Shown here in pieces: positions 35,541-43,857 of a stretch of 64,000 nucleotides of DNA. A program made the position numbers and the translations under genes. The stretch's first letter is position 1, and every line of letters starts with the position of its first letter. Source of the stretch: Actinophytocola gossypii (GTDB lineage Bacteria > Actinomycetota > Actinomycetes > Mycobacteriales > Pseudonocardiaceae); assembly GCF_025165815.1 (NCBI RefSeq), contig NZ_JAFFZE010000012.1, forward strand, positions 372,001 to 436,000, written 5' to 3'. Below the pieces are notes generated by a model. That model was not told the origin of the DNA. It did not search any database and saw only the letters and a list, made by a program, of their open reading frames with translations.

Positions 35541-36391
35541 GGCTGACCCCGTTTCGGTGGGCGGATGCCGCGGAACTCCCAGTCGCCGCCGAAGGCGGTC
35601 GAGACGACCTCCTCCGACTCGGTCGGCTGGGCGCCGCAGTCGTCGCGGACGGGAAGTTCACCGGTGACGATGTGGTTGGTGAGACGGCCGAGCCCGTCGA
35701 CCTCGACCTCGACGACGTCGCCCGGCTGTACGGGGCGGGAGTTCGCCGGCGTGCCGGACAGCAGCACGTCGCCCGGGTGGAGGGTGATGGTGCGGGCGAT
35801 GTCGGCGACGAGGTAGTGCATGTCCCAGGTCATCTCGTCGGTCGAGCCGTCCTGAACCACCTCTCCGTTGACGTAGGTGCGCATCCGCTTGCCGTGGAAG
35901 TCCCAGTCGGTGACCAGACCGGGGCCGAGCGGGCACAGGGTGTCCGAGCCCTTGACCCGCAGCATGGATCCGGCGTCGGTGTCGCGGAAGTCGTGCAGGC
36001 CGTAGTCGTTGGCGATGGTGTAGCCGGCGACGTACTTCCCCGCGTCGGCGGGTGCGACGCCGCGACAGGTGCGACCGATGACGATCGCCACCTCGCCCTC
36101 GTAGTTGAGGTACCGGCAGCCCGGCGGCCGCACCACCGCGCCCCGGTGGGCGTTCAGCGCCGAAGTGGGTTTGTGGAAGTAGGTCGGCGCCGGGGGAAGC
36201 GACACCATGAACTCCGCTACCCGGCTGTGATGGTTGAGGTGCACCGCGATGATCTTGGAGGGGACGACGGGCGGCAGGTGCACGGCGTCGTCGGCCCCGA
36301 CCCGGCGACCATCCCCCGCGACCAGTTCCGCACCGTCACGCACGACCTCCACCGTCGCGCCGTCGAGCAGGATCCTGCGTAGCTCGGGCAT
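35537..36391 (-). CDS. Fumarylacetoacetate-hydrolase-family enzyme (HpaG-type decarboxylase/isomerase)
   Basis: 284 aa. The FAH fold is clear: IIAVHLNHHSRVAEF, PTYFHKPTSALNAH, metal Glu residues in NYEGEVAIVIGR, and GYTIANDYGLHDFRD, KGSDTLCPLGPGLV and VLLSGTPANSRPVQPGD. This subfamily contains the 5-oxopent-3-ene-1,2,5-tricarboxylate decarboxylase / 2-hydroxyhepta-2,4-diene-1,7-dioate isomerase of the homoprotocatechuate pathway. It follows the HpaD-like gene with overlapping stop and start (TGATG), which supports that role, though other acylpyruvate substrates are possible. Confidence 0.82.
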   Translation of the reverse strand: MPELRRILLDGATVEVVRDGAELVAGDGRRVGADDAVHLPPVVPSKIIAVHLNHHSRVAEFMVSLPPAPTYFHKPTSALNAHRGAVVRPPGCRYLNYEGEVAIVIGRTCRGVAPADAGKYVAGYTIANDYGLHDFRDTDAGSMLRVKGSDTLCPLGPGLVTDWDFHGKRMRTYVNGEVVQDGSTDEMTWDMHYLVADIARTITLHPGDVLLSGTPANSRPVQPGDVVEVEVDGLGRLTNHIVTGELPVRDDCGAQPTESEEVVSTAFGGDWEFRGIRPPKRGQP

Positions 36392-37266
36392 CAGTGCCAC
36401 CCGTCCTCTGGGCGGTCGAACCACACGTGCACCTGGCCCGTGCCGACCGAGTTCTCGTACTCGCTGAACCCGCGGCCAGGCGCGGTGCAGCGCTCCTCCC
36501 CGAGCGCACCGATCATCATCAGGTAGTGGCCGAATCTGGCCTCCGGTTTGACGGCGAGGAACTCCGGCATGGTCTTGAGGACGAGGTCGTGCCGGCCTTC
36601 GGCGAACCAGGCCAGGCGCTGGTGGTCGGCTTCCCGTGCCGCTGCGCTGAAGATGTGCCTGGGATCGGCGGCCTCGTGGTCGCGCAGCTCGCGCAGCGGC
36701 CAGAAGGTGTGGGAGAGCGCGCCGGACGCGATGAGCACCACCTTGCGGTCGATGGCGGCGATTCCGGCGGCGAGGGCGCGGCCCAGCCGCAGGGAGTCCT
36801 CGGTGTCGGCGGTCTGGCACACCCCGATCGACACCCACCGCTTGTCGGGTACGCCGAGGTAGGTCCAGAGGTTGGTGGTGGCGTAGAAGATCGGCAGGTA
36901 CTGGTCGTCGATCGGGGTGATCCACGTGCCGTGGTCGCCCGCCTGCGCGGCGACCGCGTGCGCCAGCTCGGGGTCGCCGGGGAAGTCGTAGGGCATGCGG
37001 CACATCCCGCGCGGCAGTTCCTCGGAGGTGAACAGCCCGGCGCGGCGGGCATGGGAGGTGATCACGAACTCGACGGTCGTGGCCCAGTGCGAGTCCAGCA
37101 CCACGACCGTGTCGTAGTCGAGGGTCTCGAACACCTCCGAGCGAAGCCGTCGCAGGCCGGGCACGAGACTGGATTCCTTGCCCTCGTTGAGTTCCCGCCG
37201 TTGCTCCTCGGGCAGGACGATGGTGGGCACGTGGGACAGCAACCCCGCACCGACGATCTCACCCAT
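36391..37266 (-). CDS. hpaD: Class III extradiol dioxygenase, homoprotocatechuate 2,3-dioxygenase (HpaD) type
   Basis: 291 aa, LigB superfamily. It follows E. coli-type HpaD block by block: GLLSHVPTI (metal His), VVLDSHW, LFTSEELPRGMCRMPYDFPG with the NPEL-like DPEL, IASGALSHTFW (catalytic His), LKTMPEFLA, YLMMIGALG and NSVGTGQVHVWF. The enzyme opens the ring of 3,4-dihydroxyphenylacetate with Fe(II) and O2. The substrate is inferred from family resemblance plus HpaE- and HpaG-like neighbours. ATG 37266 lies inside the 3' end of the dehydrogenase gene (8-bp overlap). Confidence 0.83.
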   Translation of the reverse strand: MGEIVGAGLLSHVPTIVLPEEQRRELNEGKESSLVPGLRRLRSEVFETLDYDTVVVLDSHWATTVEFVITSHARRAGLFTSEELPRGMCRMPYDFPGDPELAHAVAAQAGDHGTWITPIDDQYLPIFYATTNLWTYLGVPDKRWVSIGVCQTADTEDSLRLGRALAAGIAAIDRKVVLIASGALSHTFWPLRELRDHEAADPRHIFSAAAREADHQRLAWFAEGRHDLVLKTMPEFLAVKPEARFGHYLMMIGALGEERCTAPGRGFSEYENSVGTGQVHVWFDRPEDGWH

Positions 37267-38749
37267 GCGTTCGCCACCCTTTCGGTGCCGTGACCGTGTT
37301 CTTCAGGTCGCAGTAGAAGTCGAAGCTCCAGTCGCCGCCCTCGCGGCCGATGCCGGACTGCCGGGAGCCACCGAACGGAGCGCGCAGGTCGCGGACGAAG
37401 AAGCAGTTGACCCACACCGTCCCCGCGACGAGACGCCCGGTCACCCGGTCGGCACGCCGCCGGTCCCCCGTCGCCACCACGGCGGCCAGACCGAAACGGG
37501 TGCTGTTGGCCAGGTCGACGGCCTCGTCCTCCGAGTCGAAGGTCTGGAGGGTGAGGACCGGGCCGAAGATCTCCTCGGTGAGCGCCTCGGCACCGGGCCG
37601 GAGACCGGTCAGCAGCGTTGGCCGGTAGTACAGGCCGCCGAGGTCGGTGTTCGGCCCGCCGCCGAGGACCGCCTCGGCGCCGTCGGCGATGGCCCTGCGG
37701 ACGAAGCCGTCCACGCGGGCCACGTGGTCGGGGTGGATGCTCGGTCCGACGTCGGTTGCCGCGTCGCGCGGGTCTCCCTGCCGTAGCGTGCTCGCGCGCG
37801 CGACGAACCGGTCCGTGAACTCGGCCGCCACCGACGACTCGACGAGCAGCCGGGTGCCGGCCAGGCACACCTGCCCCGCGTTGTCGTACTGCTCGACCGC
37901 GAGGTCGACGGCGAGGTCGAGGTCGGCATCGGCGAACACCAGCAGCGGTGACTTCCCACCCAACTCGAAACTGGTGGGCACCAGGTTGGTCGAGGCCGCC
38001 GCCGCGATGCGCCGCGCGGTCGGGACGGAGCCGGTGAAGCTGATCCGTCGCACCCCGGGGTGGGCGACGAGCGCGGCGCCGATCTCCTCGCCGTACCCCT
38101 GGACCACGTTGAGCACCCCGGGAGGGAGACCGGCCTCGGCGGCGATGTCGGCGAGCAGGGACGCGGTGAGCGGTGACCACTCGGCGGGTTTGAGGATCAC
38201 CGTGTTGCCGGCGGCGAGCGCGGGCGCGACCTTCCACGTCGCGAGCATCAGCGGCGCGTTCCATGGCGTGATCAGGACACACGGGCCGGCCGGGTCCCAG
38301 CTGACGTGGTTGGTGTGTTCGCGGGTGTCGAAGTCCGCGTGGGCCAGCTCGGTGAGCCGGTCGGCGAAGAACCGGAAGTTGTGGACGACGCGGGGCATGA
38401 CGCCGCGCAGGTGCGAGCGCAGCAGCGCCCCGTTGTCCCAGGTCTCGACGTTCGCCAGCTCGGCGAGCCGCCGCTCGACACCGTCGGCGACGCGGTGCAG
38501 GACCGCGGCGCGCTCGTCGCGGCTCGTGGCGGCCCAGCCGGGGAAAGCGGCACCGGCGGCGGCCACGGCCGCCTCCGCTTCCAGCGCTCCGCCGCGCGCC
38601 ACCTCGGCGAGCAGGCTCCCGTCGACAGGCGAGTGGTCGGCGAACCACCCGCCGGACGCGACGCGGGCACCGCCGATCCAGTGGCGGGTGTCCACCGGCA
38701 CACTCGCCACGGTCGCGGTGTGCGCGGCCGCACGAATCGGGACACTCAT
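37259..38749 (-). CDS. hpaE: Aldehyde dehydrogenase, HpaE-type (carboxymethyl-hydroxymuconate semialdehyde)
   Basis: 496 aa, complete ALDH. NAD site VLITPWNAPLMLATWK and KPAEWSPLTASLL, FTGSVPTARRI, the Glu in TSFELGGKSPLLVF and the catalytic Cys in DNAGQVCLAGTRLL (near 297). The C-terminus ends in APFGGSRQSGIGREGGDWSF, as in HpaE-like enzymes. Next to hpaD, oxidation of the ring-cleavage semialdehyde is the likely job. ATG 38749 has GGAG upstream. First gene of a five-gene minus-strand operon, controlled by the operator at 38810-38830. Confidence 0.83.
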   Translation of the reverse strand: MSVPIRAAAHTATVASVPVDTRHWIGGARVASGGWFADHSPVDGSLLAEVARGGALEAEAAVAAAGAAFPGWAATSRDERAAVLHRVADGVERRLAELANVETWDNGALLRSHLRGVMPRVVHNFRFFADRLTELAHADFDTREHTNHVSWDPAGPCVLITPWNAPLMLATWKVAPALAAGNTVILKPAEWSPLTASLLADIAAEAGLPPGVLNVVQGYGEEIGAALVAHPGVRRISFTGSVPTARRIAAAASTNLVPTSFELGGKSPLLVFADADLDLAVDLAVEQYDNAGQVCLAGTRLLVESSVAAEFTDRFVARASTLRQGDPRDAATDVGPSIHPDHVARVDGFVRRAIADGAEAVLGGGPNTDLGGLYYRPTLLTGLRPGAEALTEEIFGPVLTLQTFDSEDEAVDLANSTRFGLAAVVATGDRRRADRVTGRLVAGTVWVNCFFVRDLRAPFGGSRQSGIGREGGDWSFDFYCDLKNTVTAPKGWRTHG

Positions 38750-38761
38750 ACCGACTCCATT

Positions 38762-38782
38762 TCGTTTGATCCCAAATAAGAT
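38762..38782 (+). promoter_or_regulatory. Regulon operator A with adjoining -10 (plus-strand promoter)
   Basis: TCGTTTGATCCCAAA followed at once by TAAGAT. It points toward the PuuC-like gene, whose ATG is 60 bp downstream. It is one of six aligned sites in 38.7-51.3 kb with the same 15-bp palindrome plus -10-like hexamer; the palindrome would occupy the -35/-10 spacer, giving repression by blocking RNA polymerase. Confidence 0.75.
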
Positions 38783-38809
38783 TAGGTGGACCGGCGAACA
38801 CGGGTCAAG

Positions 38810-38830
38810 ATAATGTTTGGGCTCAAACGA
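38810..38830 (-). promoter_or_regulatory. Regulon operator B with adjoining -10 (minus-strand promoter)
   Basis: On the minus strand TCGTTTGAGCCCAAA is followed by CATTAT, pointing toward the hpaE-like operon 60 bp away. It faces operator A in the same 93-bp divergent region, with about 53 bp between palindrome centres. Confidence 0.75.
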
Positions 38831-38842
38831 GAGGAGTTGACG

Positions 38843-40327
38843 ATGGTCGACGGCACGCACCAGGACTGGGTCCGACTGGCGACCACCCTTCGCCTGCCGG
38901 CCGGTCATGTCGTCGACGGCACCGACGAGCCCGGCGGGGGCGGCACGTTCACCGTCGTCTCGCCACGCGACGGCTCGGCGCTGGCCGAGGTCGCCGACGG
39001 TGGGCAGCAGGAGGTCGACCTCGCGGTGGCCGCCGCCCGCCGCGCGTTCGACGCGGGGCCGTGGCCGCGCTGGTCGCCCGCCGACCGGGGCCGGGCGCTG
39101 ATCCGCCTCGCCGACCTGATCGAGCGGGACCGTGCCGTGCTGGCCGCGACGATCAGCCTGGAGACGGGCAAGCCGATAGCCGAGGCGTACGACATCGAGC
39201 TGCGCGCCGCGGCCGGCACGTTCCGCTGGTACGGCCAGCTCGCCGACAAACTGGCCGACGAGTCCCCGCACACCGGGCCCGACTCGCTGGCTCTCGTCAC
39301 CAGGGAACCGGTGGGCGTGGTGGCCGCCGTGGTGCCGTGGAACTTCCCGCTCACCCTGGCGTCCTGGAAGGTCGCACCGGCGCTGGCCGCGGGGTGCACG
39401 GTCGTGCTCAAGCCGTCCGAGCTGTCCCCGCTGTCGGCGTTGCTGCTCGGCCGACTCGCCATCGAGGCGGAGCTGCCCCCGGGTGTGCTGAACGTCGTGG
39501 CGGGCGACGGACCGACCACCGGCCGGGCGCTCGGCCTGCACGCGGACGTCGACGTGCTGGCGTTCACCGGTTCGACCGCGGTCGGCCGGCAGTTTCTGCG
39601 CTACGCGGCGGACTCCAACCTCAAGCGTGTGTGGCTGGAGCTCGGTGGCAAGTCGCCCAACATCGTGCTGCCCGACGCGCCGGACCTCGACCGGGCGGCC
39701 GCGACCGCGGCCTGGGGGATCTTCTTCAACCAGGGCGAGATGTGCACGGCACCCTCGCGCCTCCTCGTGCACAGCTCGATCGCCGAGCGGGTGACCGACG
39801 CGGTCGTGGCCCGGGCCGAGGCCCTGCGCATCGGCGATCCGCTCGACCCGGCCACCGCGATGGGCGCGCTCGTCGGCGAAACCCATCTCGCGAAGGTGCT
39901 CGACCACGTCGAGACCGGTCGGGCCGAAGGCGCCCGGCTGCGGACCGGCGGGGAGCGGCACGGCACGACCGGGACCTACCTCCAGCCGACCGTGTTCGAC
40001 CGGGTCGACCCCGGCATGCGGCTCGCCCGCGAGGAGATCTTCGGGCCGGTGCTGTCGGTGCTGACCTTCGACACCGTCGAGGAGGCCGTGCGCCTGGCGA
40101 ACGGTACCGACTACGGCCTGGCGGCGGGTCTGTGGACCGCCGACCTGACCACGGCGCACCGGATCGCGCGGGCCATGCGGGCGGGAACCGTGTGGGTCAA
40201 CTGCTACGAGGAGGGCGACCTGACGGTGCCCTTCGGCGGCGTCAAGCAGTCCGGCCACGGGCGGGACAAGTCGGTACACGCGCTGGACAAGTACACCGAC
40301 CTCAAGACGACCTGGATCCAGTTGTGA
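38843..40327 (+). CDS. Aldehyde dehydrogenase, PuuC-like (gamma-glutamyl-aminoaldehyde)
   Basis: 494 aa. ALDH landmarks: VVPWNFPLTLASWK, LKPSELSPLSALLL, FTGSTAVGRQF, LELGGKSPNIVL and catalytic Cys in NQGEMCTAPSRLLV. The C-terminus SGHGRDKSVHALDKYTDL with KTTWIQL matches the PuuC/AldH group, which oxidises gamma-glutamyl-gamma-aminobutyraldehyde and related aldehydes. ATG 38843 has GAGGAG 6 bp upstream. The next gene overlaps by 4 bp and encodes the matching gamma-glutamyl hydrolase, so a gamma-glutamyl aldehyde substrate is inferred. Confidence 0.85.
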   Translation: MVDGTHQDWVRLATTLRLPAGHVVDGTDEPGGGGTFTVVSPRDGSALAEVADGGQQEVDLAVAAARRAFDAGPWPRWSPADRGRALIRLADLIERDRAVLAATISLETGKPIAEAYDIELRAAAGTFRWYGQLADKLADESPHTGPDSLALVTREPVGVVAAVVPWNFPLTLASWKVAPALAAGCTVVLKPSELSPLSALLLGRLAIEAELPPGVLNVVAGDGPTTGRALGLHADVDVLAFTGSTAVGRQFLRYAADSNLKRVWLELGGKSPNIVLPDAPDLDRAAATAAWGIFFNQGEMCTAPSRLLVHSSIAERVTDAVVARAEALRIGDPLDPATAMGALVGETHLAKVLDHVETGRAEGARLRTGGERHGTTGTYLQPTVFDRVDPGMRLAREEIFGPVLSVLTFDTVEEAVRLANGTDYGLAAGLWTADLTTAHRIARAMRAGTVWVNCYEEGDLTVPFGGVKQSGHGRDKSVHALDKYTDLKTTWIQL

Positions 40328-40989
40328 CGCGGCCGTTGGTAGCGATCCCCGCCCGGTTCTCCGCCAGCGCCTCCGCCCTGCGGTTCCGCGCCGAGGTCGC
40401 CGCCCGCGCTCTCGTCGAAGCGGTGTTCCTGGCCGGTGGTGAACCGTGGGTGCTGCACCCGGACACGACCGACGTGGACGACCGGCTGGCCCGCTGCGAC
40501 GGCCTGCTGCTGCCCGGCGGCGGGGACCTCGCGCCGCACACGTACACCGCCGGGGACGTGCACGCGTCCGTCTACGACGTCGACGAGGAGCAGGACGCCT
40601 TCGACCTGGCCGCCGCCAGGTACGCCCTCGAGGCCGGGCTTCCCACCCTCGCGATCTGCCGCGGCCTGCACGTGGTGAACGTGGCGCTGGGCGGTAGCCT
40701 CCACCAGGACATGACGAGCCCGCACCAGCACGTCGTGCACCCGGTGGCGCTGCACCCCGACTCGGCGCTGGCCGCGATCAGGCGGGCGGACAAGGTCGAG
40801 GCGTCGTGCTTCCACCACCAGTGCGTCGACCGCCTCGCGGAGGGCCTGAGACCGGTGGCGTGGGCGGTCGACGGCACCGTCGAGGCAGTGGAACGCACGG
40901 CGCCCGGCTGGTTCGTCGCGGTCCAGTGGCACCCCGAGGACAACCCGGACCAGTGGCTGTTCGACGCGTTCGTCTCCGCCGCTCGCTAG
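40324..40989 (+). CDS. Class I glutamine-amidotransferase-like gamma-glutamyl hydrolase (PuuD-like)
   Basis: 221 aa, peptidase C26 fold. Catalytic triad: Cys in LAICRGLHVVNVALGG (near 118), His and Glu in VAVQWHPEDNP (near 203). DGLLLPGGGDLAPHTY is the oxyanion-side loop typical of PuuD and of AtdA2/TdnT-like hydrolases. It releases glutamate from a gamma-glutamylated acid or amine. Its GTG overlaps the dehydrogenase stop (GTGA). With the GS-like enzyme at 42500 it completes a gamma-glutamylation cycle. Confidence 0.87.
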   Translation: MTRPLVAIPARFSASASALRFRAEVAARALVEAVFLAGGEPWVLHPDTTDVDDRLARCDGLLLPGGGDLAPHTYTAGDVHASVYDVDEEQDAFDLAAARYALEAGLPTLAICRGLHVVNVALGGSLHQDMTSPHQHVVHPVALHPDSALAAIRRADKVEASCFHHQCVDRLAEGLRPVAWAVDGTVEAVERTAPGWFVAVQWHPEDNPDQWLFDAFVSAAR

Positions 40990-41558
40990 TCCTTGCGCTT
41001 GCGGCCGCTGCGGCGCGGGGCCGGAGCCGCGCCCTCGAGGAGGTCCAGCCTGCGCTGCTCGCCGTTGTCCTCCAGCTGTGCGACGACCCGGCGCAGCAAC
41101 CCGGCCAGCTGTTCGCACTCCGTGCTGCTGAGCCGGTCGGTCACGAACGCCTCCTCGGCGTTGAACGCGGGGAACAGCGTGCCCATCAGGTCCTCGCCCG
41201 CATCGGTCATCGCGAGCATCGCCATCCGGCCGTCGGACGGATGGGGGGTGCGGACCACGAGTCCGCGGGACTCGAGGGTGCGTGCGACACCGGTCAACGT
41301 GCCCTTGGAGATGCCGGCCTCCTCGGCGACGTGACGGGTCTCCATCTCACCGAAGATCCACACCACCCACAGCACAACGAAACCCGTCCAGGTCAGCTCG
41401 GCCTCACGCAGCACGGAGTTCTCCACGTGCTGGCGGATTCCGGCGGCCGCCCGGTAGATGTTGGCGACGGCCGCCATCGACTCGCGCCGCAGCGGCACGT
41501 CGCCGAGCTTGGCCTGGACGGCCTTCTCCGTCTCGGTGATGGAACGGTGACCGGTCAC
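40986..41558 (-). CDS. MarR family regulator, likely controller of the amine/aromatic regulon
   Basis: 190 aa, with N- and C-terminal extensions around a MarR core: LTWTGFVVLWVVWIFGEMET, VAEEAGISKGTLTGVARTLES (recognition helix SKGTLTGVARTL), wing TPHPSDGRMAMLAMTDAG, and a basic tail ending RRSGRKRKD. Start GTG 41558 has no ribosome site and operator F ends 10 bp upstream, so the mRNA is probably leaderless and autoregulated. Its stop overlaps that of the convergent PuuD-like gene. It is the only regulator in the 34-51 kb block. Confidence 0.85.
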   Translation of the reverse strand: MTGHRSITETEKAVQAKLGDVPLRRESMAAVANIYRAAAGIRQHVENSVLREAELTWTGFVVLWVVWIFGEMETRHVAEEAGISKGTLTGVARTLESRGLVVRTPHPSDGRMAMLAMTDAGEDLMGTLFPAFNAEEAFVTDRLSSTECEQLAGLLRRVVAQLEDNGEQRRLDLLEGAAPAPRRSGRKRKD

Positions 41559-41567
41559 CGGACGAGC

Positions 41568-41588
41568 GTACCGTTCAGAACCGAACGT
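41568..41588 (-). promoter_or_regulatory. Regulon operator F upstream of the MarR gene
   Basis: On the minus strand ACGTTCGGTTCTGAA is followed by CGGTAC. It is the most divergent of the six sites but keeps the GTTC...GAAC dyad at the same spacing. Position just before the MarR start suggests autorepression. Confidence 0.55.
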
Positions 41589-42385
41589 CAGTCCGCGGCC
41601 GACGTCCCGCGGTCCAGTACGGTCCCGCCGTTCCAGCACACCCCGACCTGCCGGTAGTAGGCCCCGATCAGCTCGCCCACCGGCAGATCGGCCAGTTCCT
41701 CGGTCGGCGCGTCGAACAGCCGCAGCTCCGCGTCCGCCGCCCACGGCGTGCCGCCCTCGAACGACGCCGCGCCCGAGGACACCAGTTCGTCGAGTGCCGG
41801 TCCCCTGCCCGGTTCGATCGACGGCAGCCAGCGGTGGTGGGCCATCGGGTGCGCGTTCACGAAGCCGTTGTCGTCCGCGGGCTCACGCAGGGTCACCACC
41901 GCCTCGGCGAGCCGGCGGTCCCCGGCCGCCAGCGTGGCCCCGAACCGCGCGCCCGCCTCGATCCGGGGCGCGGGTCCGTACGGGTGCGGCCGGGTGAGGT
42001 GGACCGACCCCAGCTTCTTCGGGTATCCCTGGTGGATCCCCCGCGCCACGGCGAAGTCCTTGTCCACCCAGATGTACACGCAGCGGGAGTACACCCGGCC
42101 CCGGTAGGAGCAGCGGACCACCGCGAAGCACTCCTTGTACTGCGACCGCACCGGATCCAGCAACTCCTCCCGGGACTCCGAGCACGACTGCCAGTCCGCC
42201 CAGATCAGCGCGACCGCGGCCGGGTCGGTGTCGGCGAGCCGCAACGGCTCGGGCAGCAGAGCCGCGACCCGGTCCGGATCGGTCCGGTACTCGATCGTCA
42301 GCAGGTCACCGGAGTAGTACCAGGGCGGCGGCGGGATGAGCGCCGACCTACCGGTGCCGGTCCTCGGCGGGAAGAATCCGCGCAC
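41588..42385 (-). CDS. Acetoacetate-decarboxylase-like protein
   Basis: 265 aa, ADC family. WYYSGDLLTIEYRTDPDRVA and LLPEPLRLAD at the start, CFAVVRCSYRGRVYSRCVYIW, then GIHQGYPKKLGSVHLTRPHP, where the double Lys corresponds to the Schiff-base lysine region of acetoacetate decarboxylase, and ARFGATLAAGDRRLAEAVVTL. It may decarboxylate or isomerise a keto acid made after ring cleavage; many ADC-like proteins have other activities. GTG 42385 has GGAGG 5 bp upstream. It is divergent from the GS-like gene with operators C and D between. Confidence 0.75.
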   Translation of the reverse strand: MRGFFPPRTGTGRSALIPPPPWYYSGDLLTIEYRTDPDRVAALLPEPLRLADTDPAAVALIWADWQSCSESREELLDPVRSQYKECFAVVRCSYRGRVYSRCVYIWVDKDFAVARGIHQGYPKKLGSVHLTRPHPYGPAPRIEAGARFGATLAAGDRRLAEAVVTLREPADDNGFVNAHPMAHHRWLPSIEPGRGPALDELVSSGAASFEGGTPWAADAELRLFDAPTEELADLPVGELIGAYYRQVGVCWNGGTVLDRGTSAAD

Positions 42386-42399
42386 GACGTCCTCCTGAC

Positions 42400-42420
42400 T
42401 CGTTTGACCCCGTACGATAT
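42400..42420 (+). promoter_or_regulatory. Regulon operator D with adjoining -10 (toward the GS-like operon)
   Basis: TCGTTTGACCCCGTA followed by CGATAT, pointing to the TTG start at 42500. The 3' half of the palindrome is weaker (CGTA for CAAA). Confidence 0.65.
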
Positions 42421-42457
42421 GCGGCCCGCTCCCCCTTGTCGAGGTCGCCGGCACACC

Positions 42458-42478
42458 ATATTGTTTGTATCCAAACGA
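42458..42478 (-). promoter_or_regulatory. Regulon operator C with adjoining -10 (toward the ADC-like gene)
   Basis: On the minus strand TCGTTTGGATACAAA is followed by CAATAT. It faces operator D in the divergent region, about 64 bp centre to centre, repeating the arrangement of A and B. Confidence 0.7.
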
Positions 42479-42499
42479 ACCGACCGGACGGAGGGGCCC

Positions 42500-43846
42500 T
42501 TGAGTACGCCAGACCCCGAGGACGTGGTCGCCACCCTCGTCGAGCAGCGGATCGAACTGGTTCGGCTGTCCTATCCGGACCTCATCGGGGTGGACCGCGG
42601 TCGGGACATCCTCACCCACCACCTGCCGGCGGCCTGCGCGCACGGCCTGTCCTTCTGCCGCGCCGTCTACCACACCTCACCCCGCGGCGACGTCGTGGAC
42701 GTGGCGGGTGGTCTCGACACCGGACTGCCGGACATCTGCGTGCGGCCCGACCTGGACACCCTCGTCCCGGTGCCGTGGGAGCCGGGCGTGGCGTGGTGCC
42801 TCGGCGAGCCGGTCGATCCGGCCACCGGCCTGCCATGCCCCGAGTCGCCGCGCGACCTCCTGCGGCGGGTCGTGGCCGACCTGGCCGCCGAGGGACTCGC
42901 CGCGGTGGTCGGGCCGGAGCTGGAGTACTTCCTGCTGGACCGCGACGAGACCGCACCCGCCGGGTGGCGGCGCTACGCCGATGTCACCGGCCAGGTGTAC
43001 ACGGTCGGCCGCAAGGGCGATCCGGCCGGACACCTGCCCGCGACCCTGCGCGCGCTGGACGCGCTCGGCATCGGCGCGATCAGCGGCAACCGGGAGTTCG
43101 ACGGCGGCCAGTTCGAGATCAACCTCAGCCACTCGGCCGCGCTCGACGCCGCGGACCGCGCGTGGCGGTTCAAGACCGCGATCAAGGAGATCGCGCACGC
43201 CGAGGGGCGGCTGGCCACGTTCATGGCCAAGCCGTTCAACGACACCGGCGGCTCCGGCTTCCACGTCCACGTGTCCTGCGTGGACACCGAGGGGCACAAC
43301 GCGTTCGCGGATCCCTCCGGCGCCCACGGACTGTCCGACACCGCACGGCACGCGATCGCGGGCCTGCTGGAACACGCCCCGGCGCTGGCGGCGCTGCTCA
43401 ACCCGACCGTCAACTCCTACAAGCGGTTCGGCCCGGACACGCTGGCGCCGTGGCTGATCGACTGGGGCTTGGACAACCGCAGCGCGATGCTGCGCGTGCC
43501 ACCCGAGCGCGGCGTCGGCACCCGCCTTGAGCTGAGGCTCGGCGACGCCTCCGCCAACCCGTACCTCGCCGTCGCCGGAGTCGTGGCGGCCGTGCTGCTC
43601 GGTATCCGCGCGAAGGCGGCACCGCCCGCGCCGCTGCAGGGTTACGGCTACGACCGCGCTCGCGCCGCCGTGCTGCCGATGACGCTGTCCGGCTCGCTGG
43701 ACGCGCTGGCCGCCGACACCGCGCTGACCGAGGTGCTGGGCAAGGGTTTCGTCACCGCGTTCGTCAGCTACAAGCGCGACGAGCTCGAGCGGTTCCGCCG
43801 GCACGTCACCGACTGGGAGTTCGGTGAGTACGCGTACCACCTGTGA
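42500..43846 (+). CDS. Glutamine-synthetase-like gamma-glutamyl-amine synthetase (PuuA/GlnA3/AtdA1 group)
   Basis: 448 aa. GS catalytic motifs are intact: VGPELEYFLLD, FDGGQFEINLSHSAAL, GGSGFHVHVSCVD, NSYKRFGPDTLAP, NRSAMLRVPPERG and RLELRLGDASANPYLA, so it should bind ATP and glutamate. The short N-terminal part (LVRLSYPDLIGVDRGRDI) and the lack of the GlnA adenylylation-tyrosine loop place it with GS-like enzymes that couple glutamate to amines (putrescine, ethanolamine, aniline). Its neighbours include a PuuC-like dehydrogenase and a PuuD-like hydrolase. TTG 42500 follows GGAGGGG. First gene of a three-gene operon. Confidence 0.87.
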   Translation: MSTPDPEDVVATLVEQRIELVRLSYPDLIGVDRGRDILTHHLPAACAHGLSFCRAVYHTSPRGDVVDVAGGLDTGLPDICVRPDLDTLVPVPWEPGVAWCLGEPVDPATGLPCPESPRDLLRRVVADLAAEGLAAVVGPELEYFLLDRDETAPAGWRRYADVTGQVYTVGRKGDPAGHLPATLRALDALGIGAISGNREFDGGQFEINLSHSAALDAADRAWRFKTAIKEIAHAEGRLATFMAKPFNDTGGSGFHVHVSCVDTEGHNAFADPSGAHGLSDTARHAIAGLLEHAPALAALLNPTVNSYKRFGPDTLAPWLIDWGLDNRSAMLRVPPERGVGTRLELRLGDASANPYLAVAGVVAAVLLGIRAKAAPPAPLQGYGYDRARAAVLPMTLSGSLDALAADTALTEVLGKGFVTAFVSYKRDELERFRRHVTDWEFGEYAYHL

Positions 43847-43857
43847 GGAGACTGGCC

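Noticed and set aside
37259-40279. 1006-codon minus-strand frame
   Set aside because: Only the part from 38749 downward is the HpaE-type dehydrogenase; the rest is antisense to the PuuC-like gene.
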